NCBI GenBank assembly: GCA_036321625.1
Contig: CP143259.1
Location: 62,001 to 126,000 of the forward strand
DNA from: Peptoniphilaceae bacterium AMB_02
GTDB taxonomy: Bacteria; Bacillota; Clostridia; Tissierellales; Peptoniphilaceae
DNA: 64,000 nt
Direction: 5' to 3'
The notes under the pieces are model-generated. The model saw nothing but the letters and a program-made list of their open reading frames with translations, was not told the origin of the DNA and made no database searches. Position numbers and translations under genes: made by a program. How positions within the stretch are numbered: the first letter of the stretch is position 1; each line of letters opens with the position of its first letter. Positions 54,786 to 62,956 of this stretch are shown here, in pieces.

Positions 54786-55157
54786 ATGGATATCTATAAA
54801 TACTGGGAAGATTGTGTCAATCAAGATGAGAATGCGCTAATTGGGTACTTTCATCAAGATGCATATATTAATTGGCATAACACAAATGAAAGTTTCACAC
54901 TCAAGGAGTTTATAACTGCTAATTGTGAATACCCCGGCAAATGGAATGGCGAAGTAAAACGAATTGAGAGAATTGAGGACTTAGTAATTACGGTCACTAA
55001 AGTCTATTCTATGGAGACCGATGAATCACTACATGTAATATCGTTTATTAAATTAGAAGAGGGCAAAATCAAATCCATAGACGAGTATTGGGGAGAGGAT
55101 GGCAATCCGCCTGAGTGGAGGCAAAAGAAGAATATTGGACATCCAATCGTCGAGTGA
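54786..55157 (+). CDS. nuclear transport factor 2-like protein
   Basis: A 123-aa NTF2-like protein: YKYWEDCVNQDENALIGYFHQDAYINWHNTNES, then EDLVITVTKVYSMETDESLHVISFIKLEEGKIKSIDEYWGEDG, with the typical KI..IDEYW end. Probably a small enzyme or ligand binder, target unknown. ATG 54786 chosen with GAGGTGA upstream; the GTG at 54777 lies within that site. Fragments of related and acetyltransferase genes lie right after it. Confidence 0.78.
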   Translation: MDIYKYWEDCVNQDENALIGYFHQDAYINWHNTNESFTLKEFITANCEYPGKWNGEVKRIERIEDLVITVTKVYSMETDESLHVISFIKLEEGKIKSIDEYWGEDGNPPEWRQKKNIGHPIVE

Positions 55158-55177
55158 TTTTACTAATATTAAAAGGA

Positions 55178-55302
55178 TGATTGAATTGCCTAAACCAGTG
55201 ATGAAAAATTTAATAGATGCATATTTTATTTGAAAAACTTGGTTTTAAGGACAAAAATCCGGGAATTTTGTTTGTGTTAGCTATTTTTAATAAGTGATAA
55301 TG
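55178..55302 (+). pseudogene. remnant of acetyltransferase/NTF2-like sequence
   Basis: A frame with AAAAGGATG start region reads LPKPVMKNLIDAYFI then stops at 55234. Another frame from ATG 55218 reads MHILFEKLGFKDKNPGILF, like the end of GNAT acetyltransferases (YEKLGFK), and stops at 55300-55302. Each is too short to be a working gene. Interpreted as decayed coding DNA; identification is tentative. Confidence 0.35.
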
Positions 55303-55353
55303 ATAAAACCGGTAAGATTAAATGTGGAATCGACTGAATATAAAGGAGAAATA

Positions 55354-56553
55354 ATGAGAATAGAGTTAGAAAATATAGTAATAAGAAAAGCAAGTATATC
55401 AGATGCACCGATTCTAAATAGTTGGTGGAATGATGGCAAGGTTATGGAACATGCAGGATTTCCATACGGTCTTGGAGAGTCTCTTCAGCAAACTATTGAG
55501 AATGTTGTGAGCGCACAAGGAAAACAGAGGAAGCTATGCATCATTGAAATAGACGGTGTCCCCGTAGGTGAAATAAGCTATACCATAAAAAATAATACTG
55601 CTTATCCGGGCTTTAAGATATGCAATGACGCATATCAAAATAGAGGCTACGGGACTAAAATTATACTCATGCTCTTCGAGTTTTTATTTAATGATAGAGA
55701 ACTAAATACTCCGGAGCCTATAGAAAAAATAAAATGGGATACCATGCTTTCAAATACAAGAGCTATTCATGTATATGAATATAAGATTGGTGCTAAAAAG
55801 TCCGGTATAGAGTATAAGGCATGGAAAGATCAGCTCGGTGAATTTAGGGATGCCATATATTTTGAAATCAGTAGAGATGAATTTTTAAGACTGCATACAG
55901 ATAAAACCAATAATGGCAATATTATGGACGCTAAAGGTTTTGATAAGTGGGCATCGAGCTATGACGAATCTGTTAGTAAAAGCGAAGATGAGAACAGATA
56001 TCCATTTGCTGCTTATACGGAAGTAATGGAGGAAGTCAATAGACAATTGACTGAACTTTTAGGATCTGAAATCTTGGATATGGGCATAGGTACAGGTAAA
56101 AATACTTCCAAACTTTATAAAAAAGGCTACAGTATCACCGGTGTTGATTTTTCTTCAGAGATGTTGAAATTGGCGAAAGAAAAAATGCCTGACATAAAAA
56201 CGATTAAGCATGACTTTAAAGATGAACTTCCAAAAGAAATAACTTCAAATAAGTATGATTCCATACTATTCACTTATTCTATTCATCATCTAAATGATGA
56301 TGAGAAGTCCTGTCTATTAAATAATTTATATCCACTGCTGAAAAAAGAAGGTAAAATCATAATAGGCGATGTAATGACCCAAACAGAATCTGAAATGACA
56401 ATGGCACAGGAAAGAGATAATGAGATATGGGATTTTGATGAGCATTATATAATTGTAGAGAAACTGGTTTCAAGTCATCCTGAATTTAGAATCTGTTTTT
56501 ATCCAAAGTCGTATTGTTCAGGTGTTCTTGTATTAAATAAGATTATAAAATGA
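55354..56553 (+). CDS. fusion of GNAT acetyltransferase and SAM-dependent methyltransferase
   Basis: 399 aa. Residues 1-185 are a GNAT domain: NIVIRKASISDAPILNSWWND, IEIDGVPVGEISY, the CoA loop ICNDAYQNRGYGTKII, and TMLSNTRAIHVYEYKIGAK. Residues about 200-399 form a class I methyltransferase: FDKWASSYDESVSKSE, SAM loop ILDMGIGTGKNTSKLYKKG, GVDFSSEMLKLAKEKMP, and YSIHHLNDDEK, resembling YrrT-type enzymes. ATG 55354 is chosen with AAGGAGA before it. The two domains suggest sequential modification of one substrate, or linked unrelated enzymes. Substrate unknown. Confidence 0.85.
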   Translation: MRIELENIVIRKASISDAPILNSWWNDGKVMEHAGFPYGLGESLQQTIENVVSAQGKQRKLCIIEIDGVPVGEISYTIKNNTAYPGFKICNDAYQNRGYGTKIILMLFEFLFNDRELNTPEPIEKIKWDTMLSNTRAIHVYEYKIGAKKSGIEYKAWKDQLGEFRDAIYFEISRDEFLRLHTDKTNNGNIMDAKGFDKWASSYDESVSKSEDENRYPFAAYTEVMEEVNRQLTELLGSEILDMGIGTGKNTSKLYKKGYSITGVDFSSEMLKLAKEKMPDIKTIKHDFKDELPKEITSNKYDSILFTYSIHHLNDDEKSCLLNNLYPLLKKEGKIIIGDVMTQTESEMTMAQERDNEIWDFDEHYIIVEKLVSSHPEFRICFYPKSYCSGVLVLNKIIK

Positions 56554-56645
56554 CGAAAAATCTTAATATAGCTATAAGGGAATATAGAGATGTAGAGGAT
56601 ATTTCAGACGGTGGAATTCCAATTTACATGAGCAAGGGGAAATAG
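56550..56645 (+). pseudogene. truncated gene start after the fusion gene
   Basis: ATG 56550 overlaps the previous stop (ATGA). It reads MTKNLNIAIREYRDVEDISD and stops after 31 codons. The sequence resembles the first strand and helix of a GNAT acetyltransferase. A cut-down remnant is likeliest; a true 31-aa peptide is possible. Confidence 0.35.
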
Positions 56646-56864
56646 GACTTTTAAACTTCTTAATCCAGCTTGTATTTATAATTTTTAGTATAGTAAAACT
56701 AAGATAGCATTAAAAAAGAGATTTTATAGAGACGGCGTTAAAAGTGTTTCGTAGTCTTAGGGATGCTTATTTTCAAAAGCATTAGACTTCAGAAGATTTT
56801 AGGGAAATGAGTAAATTATTATATAAAGCTTTAACGTGTAAGTACAGTGTTCTAAATATGATAA
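56646..56864. other. intergenic spacer, possibly decayed
   Basis: AT-rich with no complete ORF or clear regulatory element. It follows a gene remnant, so may be degraded coding sequence. Confidence 0.35.
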
Positions 56865-56876
56865 ATGGAAGTGATT

Positions 56877-57638
56877 ATGATAGTTAAACTAATAGTTACG
56901 GATCTCGATGATACATTACTAAGGAAAGATAAATCTATTTCTGTCTATACGAAAAGTATTATCAACCAAGTAAGGGGAGCAGGAGTTAAATTTGCTTTTT
57001 CTACAGCAAGAGGAGAAAGTGTTAAAAACATTATACAGCAAGGCTTTTTTGATGCATACAGCTTACTGAATGGAGCTATTGGATTTGCAGAAGGACAGTG
57101 TATTTTTAAAAAATTGATTGAACCTGAGGTATATATTCCTTTTCTAAGAAACTTACATGATAATAGTATTCTAGTAGGTGCTGAAGTTGATGGATGCCAC
57201 TACACAAATTTCAAGGCAAAGACGAAGTGGAATAATATTGGTAAGAATGTAATTACGACATTTGATGATTCAATTGACGGATCTGCGGGGAAATTATATG
57301 CAATTGCAAATCAAAAAACTGATTTAGACACTATTCGTGAACTGCTACCAAGAGGTCTTTATATTAAAGTCAGTAGAGATGGATTGGTGATGATTATGAA
57401 CGAGGATGCAACGAAATCCAAAAGTTTAGAGAATTTAGCTCGGTACTATCGTATTTCGATGGATGAAATTATAGCCTTCGGGGACGATATCAATGATATA
57501 GACATGCTTAAAACCGCAGGAACGGGAGTAGCTATGGGCAATGCAGTTCCTGAGGTAAAAATGATAGCAGATGAGATCTGTGGAAGCAGTGAAGATAATG
57601 GACTTGCTAAATGGATAGCAAATAATTTACTGAGATGA
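56877..57638 (+). CDS. Cof-type HAD-superfamily phosphatase
   Basis: A 253-aa HAD hydrolase of the Cof/YidA type. Motif I VTDLDDTLL (nucleophile Asp), motif II FSTARGES, a large C2 cap (about 80-185), then motif III Lys in EDATKSKSLENL and motif IV FGDDINDIDML. These enzymes dephosphorylate sugar phosphates or flavin/pyridoxal phosphates. ATG 56877 chosen as the family N-terminus (MIVKLIVTDL) with GGAAGTGA upstream; ATG 56865 lies before that site. Confidence 0.9.
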   Translation: MIVKLIVTDLDDTLLRKDKSISVYTKSIINQVRGAGVKFAFSTARGESVKNIIQQGFFDAYSLLNGAIGFAEGQCIFKKLIEPEVYIPFLRNLHDNSILVGAEVDGCHYTNFKAKTKWNNIGKNVITTFDDSIDGSAGKLYAIANQKTDLDTIRELLPRGLYIKVSRDGLVMIMNEDATKSKSLENLARYYRISMDEIIAFGDDINDIDMLKTAGTGVAMGNAVPEVKMIADEICGSSEDNGLAKWIANNLLR

Positions 57639-57725
57639 GTTAGCTTAGGTGAAAGTATAAAAGTTTTTCTGTTCTCAATTGGAAGTAATTGATACTTAAA
57701 TAGCATATAATATAACCCGTATCAA

Positions 57726-58433
57726 TTAAAATAAATGTTTAAGATATTGCTCGGGATTGTTTAAAAAGCTTGTATATAGGCTATAACACTCGGTATCTTC
57801 ATACTTAATCTCACTAATCCCTGATTGTGACAACTCGTAAATTGTAGAATTAAGATACGACAAAATAATTGGAGAATGAGTAGATATGATAAATTGTGAG
57901 TTATGTTCAACCAGATAGTTTATTTCGATAAGGAGTGCAAGTTGGGATTGTGGTGACAATGCACTTTCAGGTTCGTCCAAAAGATATAAACCATTCCCGC
58001 AAAATCTGTTTTTGACTAGTGAAAGAAATTTTTCGCCGTGCGACTGCTCATGCATCGGACGATGTCCATAATTGTTTCCCACACCGATTTCTTCAATATA
58101 TGTTGCGGCATTAAAAAAACTTTCGGCTTTAAAATAAAAGCTGTCCTTGGGATAATTTGATTTAGAAACAATAATATGATCTGCTAGAGCTGCATTCCTT
58201 TTGCGAGTCGAAAATGTGAAATTTTTGCTTCCTCCTTCAAGATTAAGACCCATTTGTGCTGCAATGCTATCCAAGAGTGTTGACTTGCTTGAACCATTCT
58301 CTCCGACAAAAAATGTTACATCCTTGGTGAATTCGATACTACCGCCTTTAATAATCTCCTTAAGTGCAGGGATTTTTTTGAACTATGAGTATTCTTTATT
58401 TTCCATGAAGTTAATTCTTTTTATGTATATCAT
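57726..58433 (-). pseudogene. broken AAA-type ATPase gene (nonsense codon, altered Walker A)
   Basis: The frame from ATG 58433 (GGAG at 58447-58444) reads MIYIKRINFMENKEYS, then TAG at 58385-58383, then continues without interruption FKKIPALKEIIKGGSIEF to the stop at 57726. The remainder is a SMC/OLD-like AAA_21 ATPase: VTFFVGENGSSKST, SGGKxxxE-like SKNFTFSTR, HEQSHGEKFLSL, YLLDEPESALSPQSQ and IISTHSPIIL. The Walker A reads GSSK where GSGK is expected, a second damaging change. Only a TTG inside the Walker region could start the rest, so a product lacking its P-loop would result. Convergent with the HAD gene. Confidence 0.8.
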
Positions 58434-58492
58434 ATTATAGGGACTCCTTTTAAAAACTTAAATTATATATTAACTTGGAAACTGTGAATAAT

Positions 58493-58515
58493 ATGGCCGC
58501 ATAAAATGCGGCCAT
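58493..58515. other. GC-rich perfect hairpin
   Basis: ATGGCCGCAT / ATGCGGCCAT with an AAA loop, lying after the lipoprotein pseudogene on the minus strand. No T-run on either side; possible Rho-independent terminator remnant. Confidence 0.55.
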
Positions 58516-58609
58516 TGCAACTGATTTAGGTTTGAATATTATTTATATGATGGCAGCTTTAAAAAACTCTGCTCATCACTTGTAGTTTACAATTTTAATC
58601 CATTTAAAC

Positions 58610-59135
58610 TTATCTATTTCTTATCTCTTCCAATTTATCATAGCTTACAACACCATCTTCAATTGTAAGCAGGATGTCGCCATTTGTCGGATCAAGTACA
58701 TTTACTTTTAAGCCTGAGCCGTAATTGTCATTTATTTCCGTACCTTGCTCTGCGAGTTTATCAACCATCATGGACCAAACTCTTCTTAAAATCGGATTTT
58801 TAGCTGATTTATTTACATCTTTTAAATACTTTTCTGCTTCCACCAATCGGCTTTAAGTTTAGTGTGTTTTCGCCCTCGTCTATGGTCACCTCAGCAAAAT
58901 CTTTGATTTGACTTTCAATATCACTTTTTATAGTTTCAAGTGGAAGTTCAGGCTTTTCAACCTTTTCTTCGGTCACGGTCTCTTCTTCTTTAAAATCTTC
59001 ACCTTCGTCTTTCGCTTTGTCCTCTGATTCAACTGCTTTTGGTTCTTCAACTTTTGTTTCTTTTGACTTATCTTTTTTGCCGAAACAACCGGTTAGAAGA
59101 AGGCCTATAGCCATTATAATTAAGATTTTTCTCAT
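58610..59135 (-). pseudogene. frameshifted lipoprotein gene
   Basis: The 5' part (59135 down to 58809) encodes a signal peptide with lipobox LLTGC (Cys about 17), a Lys/Glu-rich linker and ETIKSDIESQIKDFAEVTIDEGENTLNL, then runs into a foreign tail. The 3' part in another frame (from about 58846 to 58610) encodes VEAEKYLKDVNKSAKNPILRRV...VSYDKLEEIRNR with no own ribosome site. Together they look like one lipoprotein split by a +1 type shift near 58845-58855. There is no homopolymer there, so a sequencing slip is less likely. Function unknown. GGAGG precedes ATG 59135. Confidence 0.75.
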
Positions 59136-59530
59136 AAATACCTCCGTTAATATATAAAATTCTAATCAAACATACTTTTTTAAAGAGCTATAATAATTAT
59201 ACTATGTATTCTCTTTCTATAAAAGTTTTTGGAAATTACAGTATCGTAATGTAGGATTCTAAATTTAATAAAGGTAATACTTTTCGAGTTTTTTTATAAA
59301 GACTATTCAGAATCAATCACCTTTTACTGTGTTTAAGGAGGGAGTGGTCGCCGGCGAGGGGCTTTATATACCACACTTAAAAAGCGTGTACAAGATGGAT
59401 GAAGGTGTTAATTGCAATAGGTTTTTATGGTGTTTATAAAGAATTATTATATTATTAACTTTGCTATCTATGTATTATATAATATTACTTAGACCACATA
59501 AGTACCAATAATAGTGAGGAGTGGACAGCT
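59136..59530. other. intergenic region with an isolated GC-rich island (about 59335-59400)
   Basis: Mostly AT-rich, but 59335-59362 is GC-rich, with AAGGAGGGAG followed by the perfect palindrome TCGCCGGCGA (59348-59357) and GTGGT/ACCAC arms at 59344 and 59370. One frame reads VVAGEGLYIPHLKSVYKMDEG before stopping near 59437. I cannot name it; it may be a gene remnant or a structured RNA. Confidence 0.4.
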
Positions 59531-59770
59531 ATGAAAAGAAAATATACGAATGAAGAAGTAAGGCGCTGGATGGAAGAAAGAAATAGTAGATTTTTCTATA
59601 TCAATGGCGAAGACACCAATATTTTTGTAAGGAAGTATTATGGTATCGGGTGGACACTGAACCTAGGCAATCCATGGGTTTTATTCATGATTATCGTATT
59701 AATTATTCTTTCAACAATGGGTGCTCTGACATCCTTTATTGGATCTGCTTTCTCAAAGATTAAGGGGTGA
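59531..59770 (+). CDS. DUF5808 small membrane protein
   Basis: 79 aa. FFYINGEDTNIFVRKYYGIGWTLNLGNPW is the DUF5808 pattern (Tyr-x-Asn, Asp, Phe-Val-x-Lys, Gly-x-Gly-Trp-Thr-Leu-Asn), followed by one membrane helix (about 48-70). The family is often fused to, or beside, membrane proteins; function unknown. GTGAGGAG precedes the ATG. It is 5 bases before the DsrE-like gene, so the two form an operon. Confidence 0.75.
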   Translation: MKRKYTNEEVRRWMEERNSRFFYINGEDTNIFVRKYYGIGWTLNLGNPWVLFMIIVLIILSTMGALTSFIGSAFSKIKG

Positions 59771-59775
59771 TATAA

Positions 59776-60102
59776 ATGAAATATAGCGTGCTGTTTAGAA
59801 TTGAAAAAATAGAGTTATTGGAAAAGCTTCGTACAAAGATTAAAAACTTGAGAAACTATATGGAAGAGGAAAAACACGAGTTTGAAATAGAAATAGTCTT
59901 CTCGGGAAATGTAGTAGAATACTTTAAAGGTGACTATTCCGAATTTTTAGATCCAAAGCTGGATATCATACTTTGCAATAATGCACTAAAAAATGCAAAT
60001 ATGGAACCTATATCAGATCAGAATATCAGGACAGTCAGAGCCGGTATAGGAGAAATCATAGTTAAGAAGGCAGAAGGATGGATTGAATTTACAATAGAAT
60101 AA
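59776..60102 (+). CDS. DsrE family protein
   Basis: 108 aa of the DsrE/DsrF fold: KYSVLFRIEK, HEFEIEIVFSGNVVEYF, DIILCNNALKNANMEP (the Cys position), and TVRAGIGEIIVKKAEGWIEF, which is typical of the single-domain group. Members carry sulfur or act as small structural proteins in sulfur chemistry. Here the conserved Cys is kept. GGGGTGAT precedes the ATG. Followed by a terminator. Confidence 0.85.
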   Translation: MKYSVLFRIEKIELLEKLRTKIKNLRNYMEEEKHEFEIEIVFSGNVVEYFKGDYSEFLDPKLDIILCNNALKNANMEPISDQNIRTVRAGIGEIIVKKAEGWIEFTIE

Positions 60103-60108
60103 TATTAT

Positions 60109-60152
60109 AAACTCTACAGGGATAAAATTATGATGCTTGTAGAGTTTTTTTA
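60109..60152 (+). terminator. intrinsic terminator
   Basis: AAACTCTACA / TGTAGAGTTT around a 20-base loop, then a long T-run. Confidence 0.85.
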
Positions 60153-60216
60153 TTGGATTGACTGTGCTTACTTAAAATGAAAATGTCCGAAAGGGCAAGA
60201 GTTGTCTTTTTGGTCA

Positions 60217-60245
60217 TGGACAGAATCTATAAATTGATATACTAT
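60217..60245 (+). promoter_or_regulatory. promoter before the Fur box
   Basis: TGGACA (60217-60222) with TACTAT (60240-60245) at 17 bases, or TATACT (60238-60243) at 15 bases. Confidence 0.45.
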
Positions 60246-60247
60246 AT

Positions 60248-60262
60248 TGATAACGATTATCA
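60248..60262. promoter_or_regulatory. Fur box
   Basis: TGATAACGATTATCA, a 7-1-7 palindrome one base from the Fur consensus TGATAATnATTATCA. It lies at the expected transcription start, 23 bases before the regulator gene. Iron repression of the operon is expected. Confidence 0.8.
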
Positions 60263-60285
60263 ATGAAGGGGGGTGATTTAAATAC

Positions 60286-61227
60286 ATGGAAAGGATGGTT
60301 AACAAGAAGAGCATCATAAAGCTCGGGGAAAAAGGAGATTATCAGATTTTCGGTGATATAAGCCAGAGGAATATGAAAAATTACATATCTCTTTTATACC
60401 CGGGCATCTACGTGGTTCTTGCTGACTATGTAGATGTTTCAAGTTATGAAGGAGTTAATACCGAAGAGGTTGATTATTTCGGAATTTCTTATTGTCTAAA
60501 TGGGCGGTATGAATGGAGGTACAAGAATAAGAGGGCTTATTATTTTAAAAACACGCTTATGATTAATACCGTTGAGAATGATAATGAGGGAGTTGTTTTT
60601 CCAATGAAGACCTTAAAGTCTATTACTTATTTTATTGAAGTAGGTGCATTGCCTCGCGAAACAGTAGGTTTTTTGAAGATGATGAATTTGGATATTGATC
60701 AAATATATAGTCAGTTTAAGGACAGGGAAATGACAATGATTAGAGATCATTCTAAAGTTAACCAGATATATGCCCGATTTGAAGAGGATTTTTATAATAA
60801 AGACCTCCATCAGATAAAGGTTTTGGAGATTTTGAGATTTTTACAGGACGATAATCCGGTGAATGAGACGAGCAATTATTTAACATCAATGCAGGTCGAA
60901 AGAATCAATGAGATTGAGTCTTATATGCGAAGAAACCTTGATAAAAAGCTGATCATTAATGATTTGTCTAAAAAATTCGAGATGTCTCCTACGGCTTTAA
61001 AGGTTTTGTTTAAAGAAGTTTATGGGCAGCCGATTCATTCGTATTTAATTGATAGAAAAATGGAAGAAGGTGAAAGATTATTAAGAGAAACAAAAATGTC
61101 TGTAGCAGAAATTGCTGCGAGAACGGGTTATACAACACCGGGGAAGTTTTCTACCATGTTCAAAAAGAGTTATGGGCACACACCGGCGGAGTATAGAAAA
61201 TACAGGAGGAAAGATGAATACTTATAA
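60286..61227 (+). CDS. AraC-family regulator (YbtA/PchR-like)
   Basis: A 313-aa AraC-type activator. The N-terminal part (1-200) is a ligand-sensing region without recognised motifs. The C-terminal part (about 205-310) has two HTHs: KLIINDLSKKFEMSPTALKVLFKEVYGQPIHSYL and MSVAEIAARTGYTTPGKFSTMFKKSYGHTPAEYRKY. It resembles YbtA/PchR, which activate siderophore uptake genes when the siderophore is bound. ATG 60286 with GGGGGGTGAT nine bases before it. It overlaps the ABC gene by 14 bases and is preceded by a Fur box. Confidence 0.9.
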   Translation: MERMVNKKSIIKLGEKGDYQIFGDISQRNMKNYISLLYPGIYVVLADYVDVSSYEGVNTEEVDYFGISYCLNGRYEWRYKNKRAYYFKNTLMINTVENDNEGVVFPMKTLKSITYFIEVGALPRETVGFLKMMNLDIDQIYSQFKDREMTMIRDHSKVNQIYARFEEDFYNKDLHQIKVLEILRFLQDDNPVNETSNYLTSMQVERINEIESYMRRNLDKKLIINDLSKKFEMSPTALKVLFKEVYGQPIHSYLIDRKMEEGERLLRETKMSVAEIAARTGYTTPGKFSTMFKKSYGHTPAEYRKYRRKDEYL

Positions 61228-62956
61228 AAGATTATTTAGGTATACGCCGGAAGTAATGCACTACCTTTGGATGGCTATTATTTTTTCGATTATAGCGGCG
61301 ATACTTAGCATTTTACCCTATTATTATTTTTGGAACTATTTAAACGAGTTGGTAATAAAAGGCAGTGGTGCAAATACATTTAGATTTGCGATTATTATAG
61401 TGGGAATCCTTTTGGCTTATTTGCTGGTTTATTTGCTGGCACTATGGATGAGTCACTTGCTAGGTTTTCGCATGGAATCAAATATGCGAAAAGTAGGTAC
61501 AAAGCATATGTTAAATGCTTCTTGGAGTTTTTTCGATACTCATTCTTCGGGATATATTAGAAAACTCATAGACGACAATGCGGGAAGAACCCATATGTTA
61601 ATAGCTCACCTCATTCCGGATATTACAGTTGCCATCATAGTGCCTCTATTTATGCTGGCGATACTTGCGATTGTGGACTGGAAATTAGCTATATTATTTA
61701 TTGCTGTTGTTGGGGTTGGACTAGTGCAATACAAGGGAATGATGGGCGATCAAGCCTTCATGAAACAATATACTGCCGCACTCGAAAGAATGAACTCTGA
61801 AACAGTTGAGTATGTCAGAGGAATGCAGGTTCTCAAGATTTTTAATGTAACCGTCAGATCGCTCAAATCTCTATACGATAGCATAAAGCTGTACGCTGAT
61901 ATGTCCTATAATTACACTAAATCGTGTAGGCGTTCATATGTCTCATTCCAAGTCGTATTCAATTTATTTATTGCTTTTACAGTACCTCTTGGAATCATTT
62001 TAATAAATAGAGGAGTAGATATACTCTTAATAGCAATTGAATGTATATTTTTTGCACTCATAGCAGGAAATATTTTTACTTCTTTTATGAAGATAATGTA
62101 TACGGCAATGTACGATTACCATGCACAAGACACTGTGGACAAGTTGGAAACTCTGTTTAGCAAGATGGATGAAAAGAAACTTGAGTATGGAATAATTGAG
62201 GAAATGAGTGATTTTGATATTGAGTTTAAAAATGTGTCTTTTAGATACGATGAGGACTATGTCATAAAAAATCTGAATCTAAAACTTGAAGCAGGTAAGA
62301 CCTATGCATTAGTAGGTGCGTCCGGGGGCGGAAAGAGTACTATAGCTAAGTTGTTGAGCGGTTTTTATAAGATAGAAGAGGGAGAAATCCTGATAGGAGG
62401 ACATAAACTGTCTGAATATACGGAAGGATCTCTTTCTAGAAATATAGCTAATGTGTTCCAAAATGCCAAATTATTTAAAATGAGCATTTATGATAATGTA
62501 AAGTTAGTCAATACTAATGCAAAGCATGAAGAAATAATGAGAGCACTTTCAAATGCAGGCTGTGATGAGATACTCGACAAGTTTGAAAAAAGAGAACATA
62601 CCATGATAGGTGCCGACGGCGTGTGTTTGTCAGGTGGCGAGACTCAGAGGATTGCTATTGCAAGGGCGATATTAAAGGATTCTCCGCTTGTCATACTTGA
62701 CGAAGCTTCCGCTGCTGCTGATCCTGAAAATGAATATGAAATTCAGTGTGCCTTTACGAATCTAATGAGAGGCAAGACTGTTATTATGATAGCTCATAGG
62801 CTAACTTCCATAAGAGGAGTAGATGAAATACTTGTAGTGGATAATGGTAATATCATCGAAAGAGGAAGTCATAATGAGCTTATGAGCAGGAAAACCAAGT
62901 ATAGGGAATTACAGGAACTATTTGCGAAGTCAAATGATTGGAGGATTCATGATTAA
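61214..62956 (+). CDS. ABC exporter-fold transporter subunit (YbtP/IrtA-like siderophore importer candidate)
   Basis: A 580-aa half-transporter: six helices (about 15-310), then an NBD with Walker A GASGGGKST, signature LSGGETQ, Walker B VILDEASAAADPENE and switch His in IAHRLTSI. The ADPENE sequence after Walker B is characteristic of the YbtPQ/IrtAB branch, which imports ferric siderophores despite an exporter fold. ATG 61214 is chosen with AGGAGGA before it; longer in-frame starts lie inside the regulator gene. It overlaps the next subunit gene by eight bases. Confidence 0.9.
   Translation: MNTYKRLFRYTPEVMHYLWMAIIFSIIAAILSILPYYYFWNYLNELVIKGSGANTFRFAIIIVGILLAYLLVYLLALWMSHLLGFRMESNMRKVGTKHMLNASWSFFDTHSSGYIRKLIDDNAGRTHMLIAHLIPDITVAIIVPLFMLAILAIVDWKLAILFIAVVGVGLVQYKGMMGDQAFMKQYTAALERMNSETVEYVRGMQVLKIFNVTVRSLKSLYDSIKLYADMSYNYTKSCRRSYVSFQVVFNLFIAFTVPLGIILINRGVDILLIAIECIFFALIAGNIFTSFMKIMYTAMYDYHAQDTVDKLETLFSKMDEKKLEYGIIEEMSDFDIEFKNVSFRYDEDYVIKNLNLKLEAGKTYALVGASGGGKSTIAKLLSGFYKIEEGEILIGGHKLSEYTEGSLSRNIANVFQNAKLFKMSIYDNVKLVNTNAKHEEIMRALSNAGCDEILDKFEKREHTMIGADGVCLSGGETQRIAIARAILKDSPLVILDEASAAADPENEYEIQCAFTNLMRGKTVIMIAHRLTSIRGVDEILVVDNGNIIERGSHNELMSRKTKYRELQELFAKSNDWRIHD

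Noticed and set aside
58383-58385. TAG read as pyrrolysine in the ATPase gene
   Set aside because: No pyrrolysine genes are seen, the family is not known for it, and the Walker A is also damaged, so a nonsense mutation is simpler.
58201-58440. Plus-strand ORF opposite the ATPase pseudogene start
   Set aside because: Shadow frame; the minus strand carries recognisable Walker motifs.
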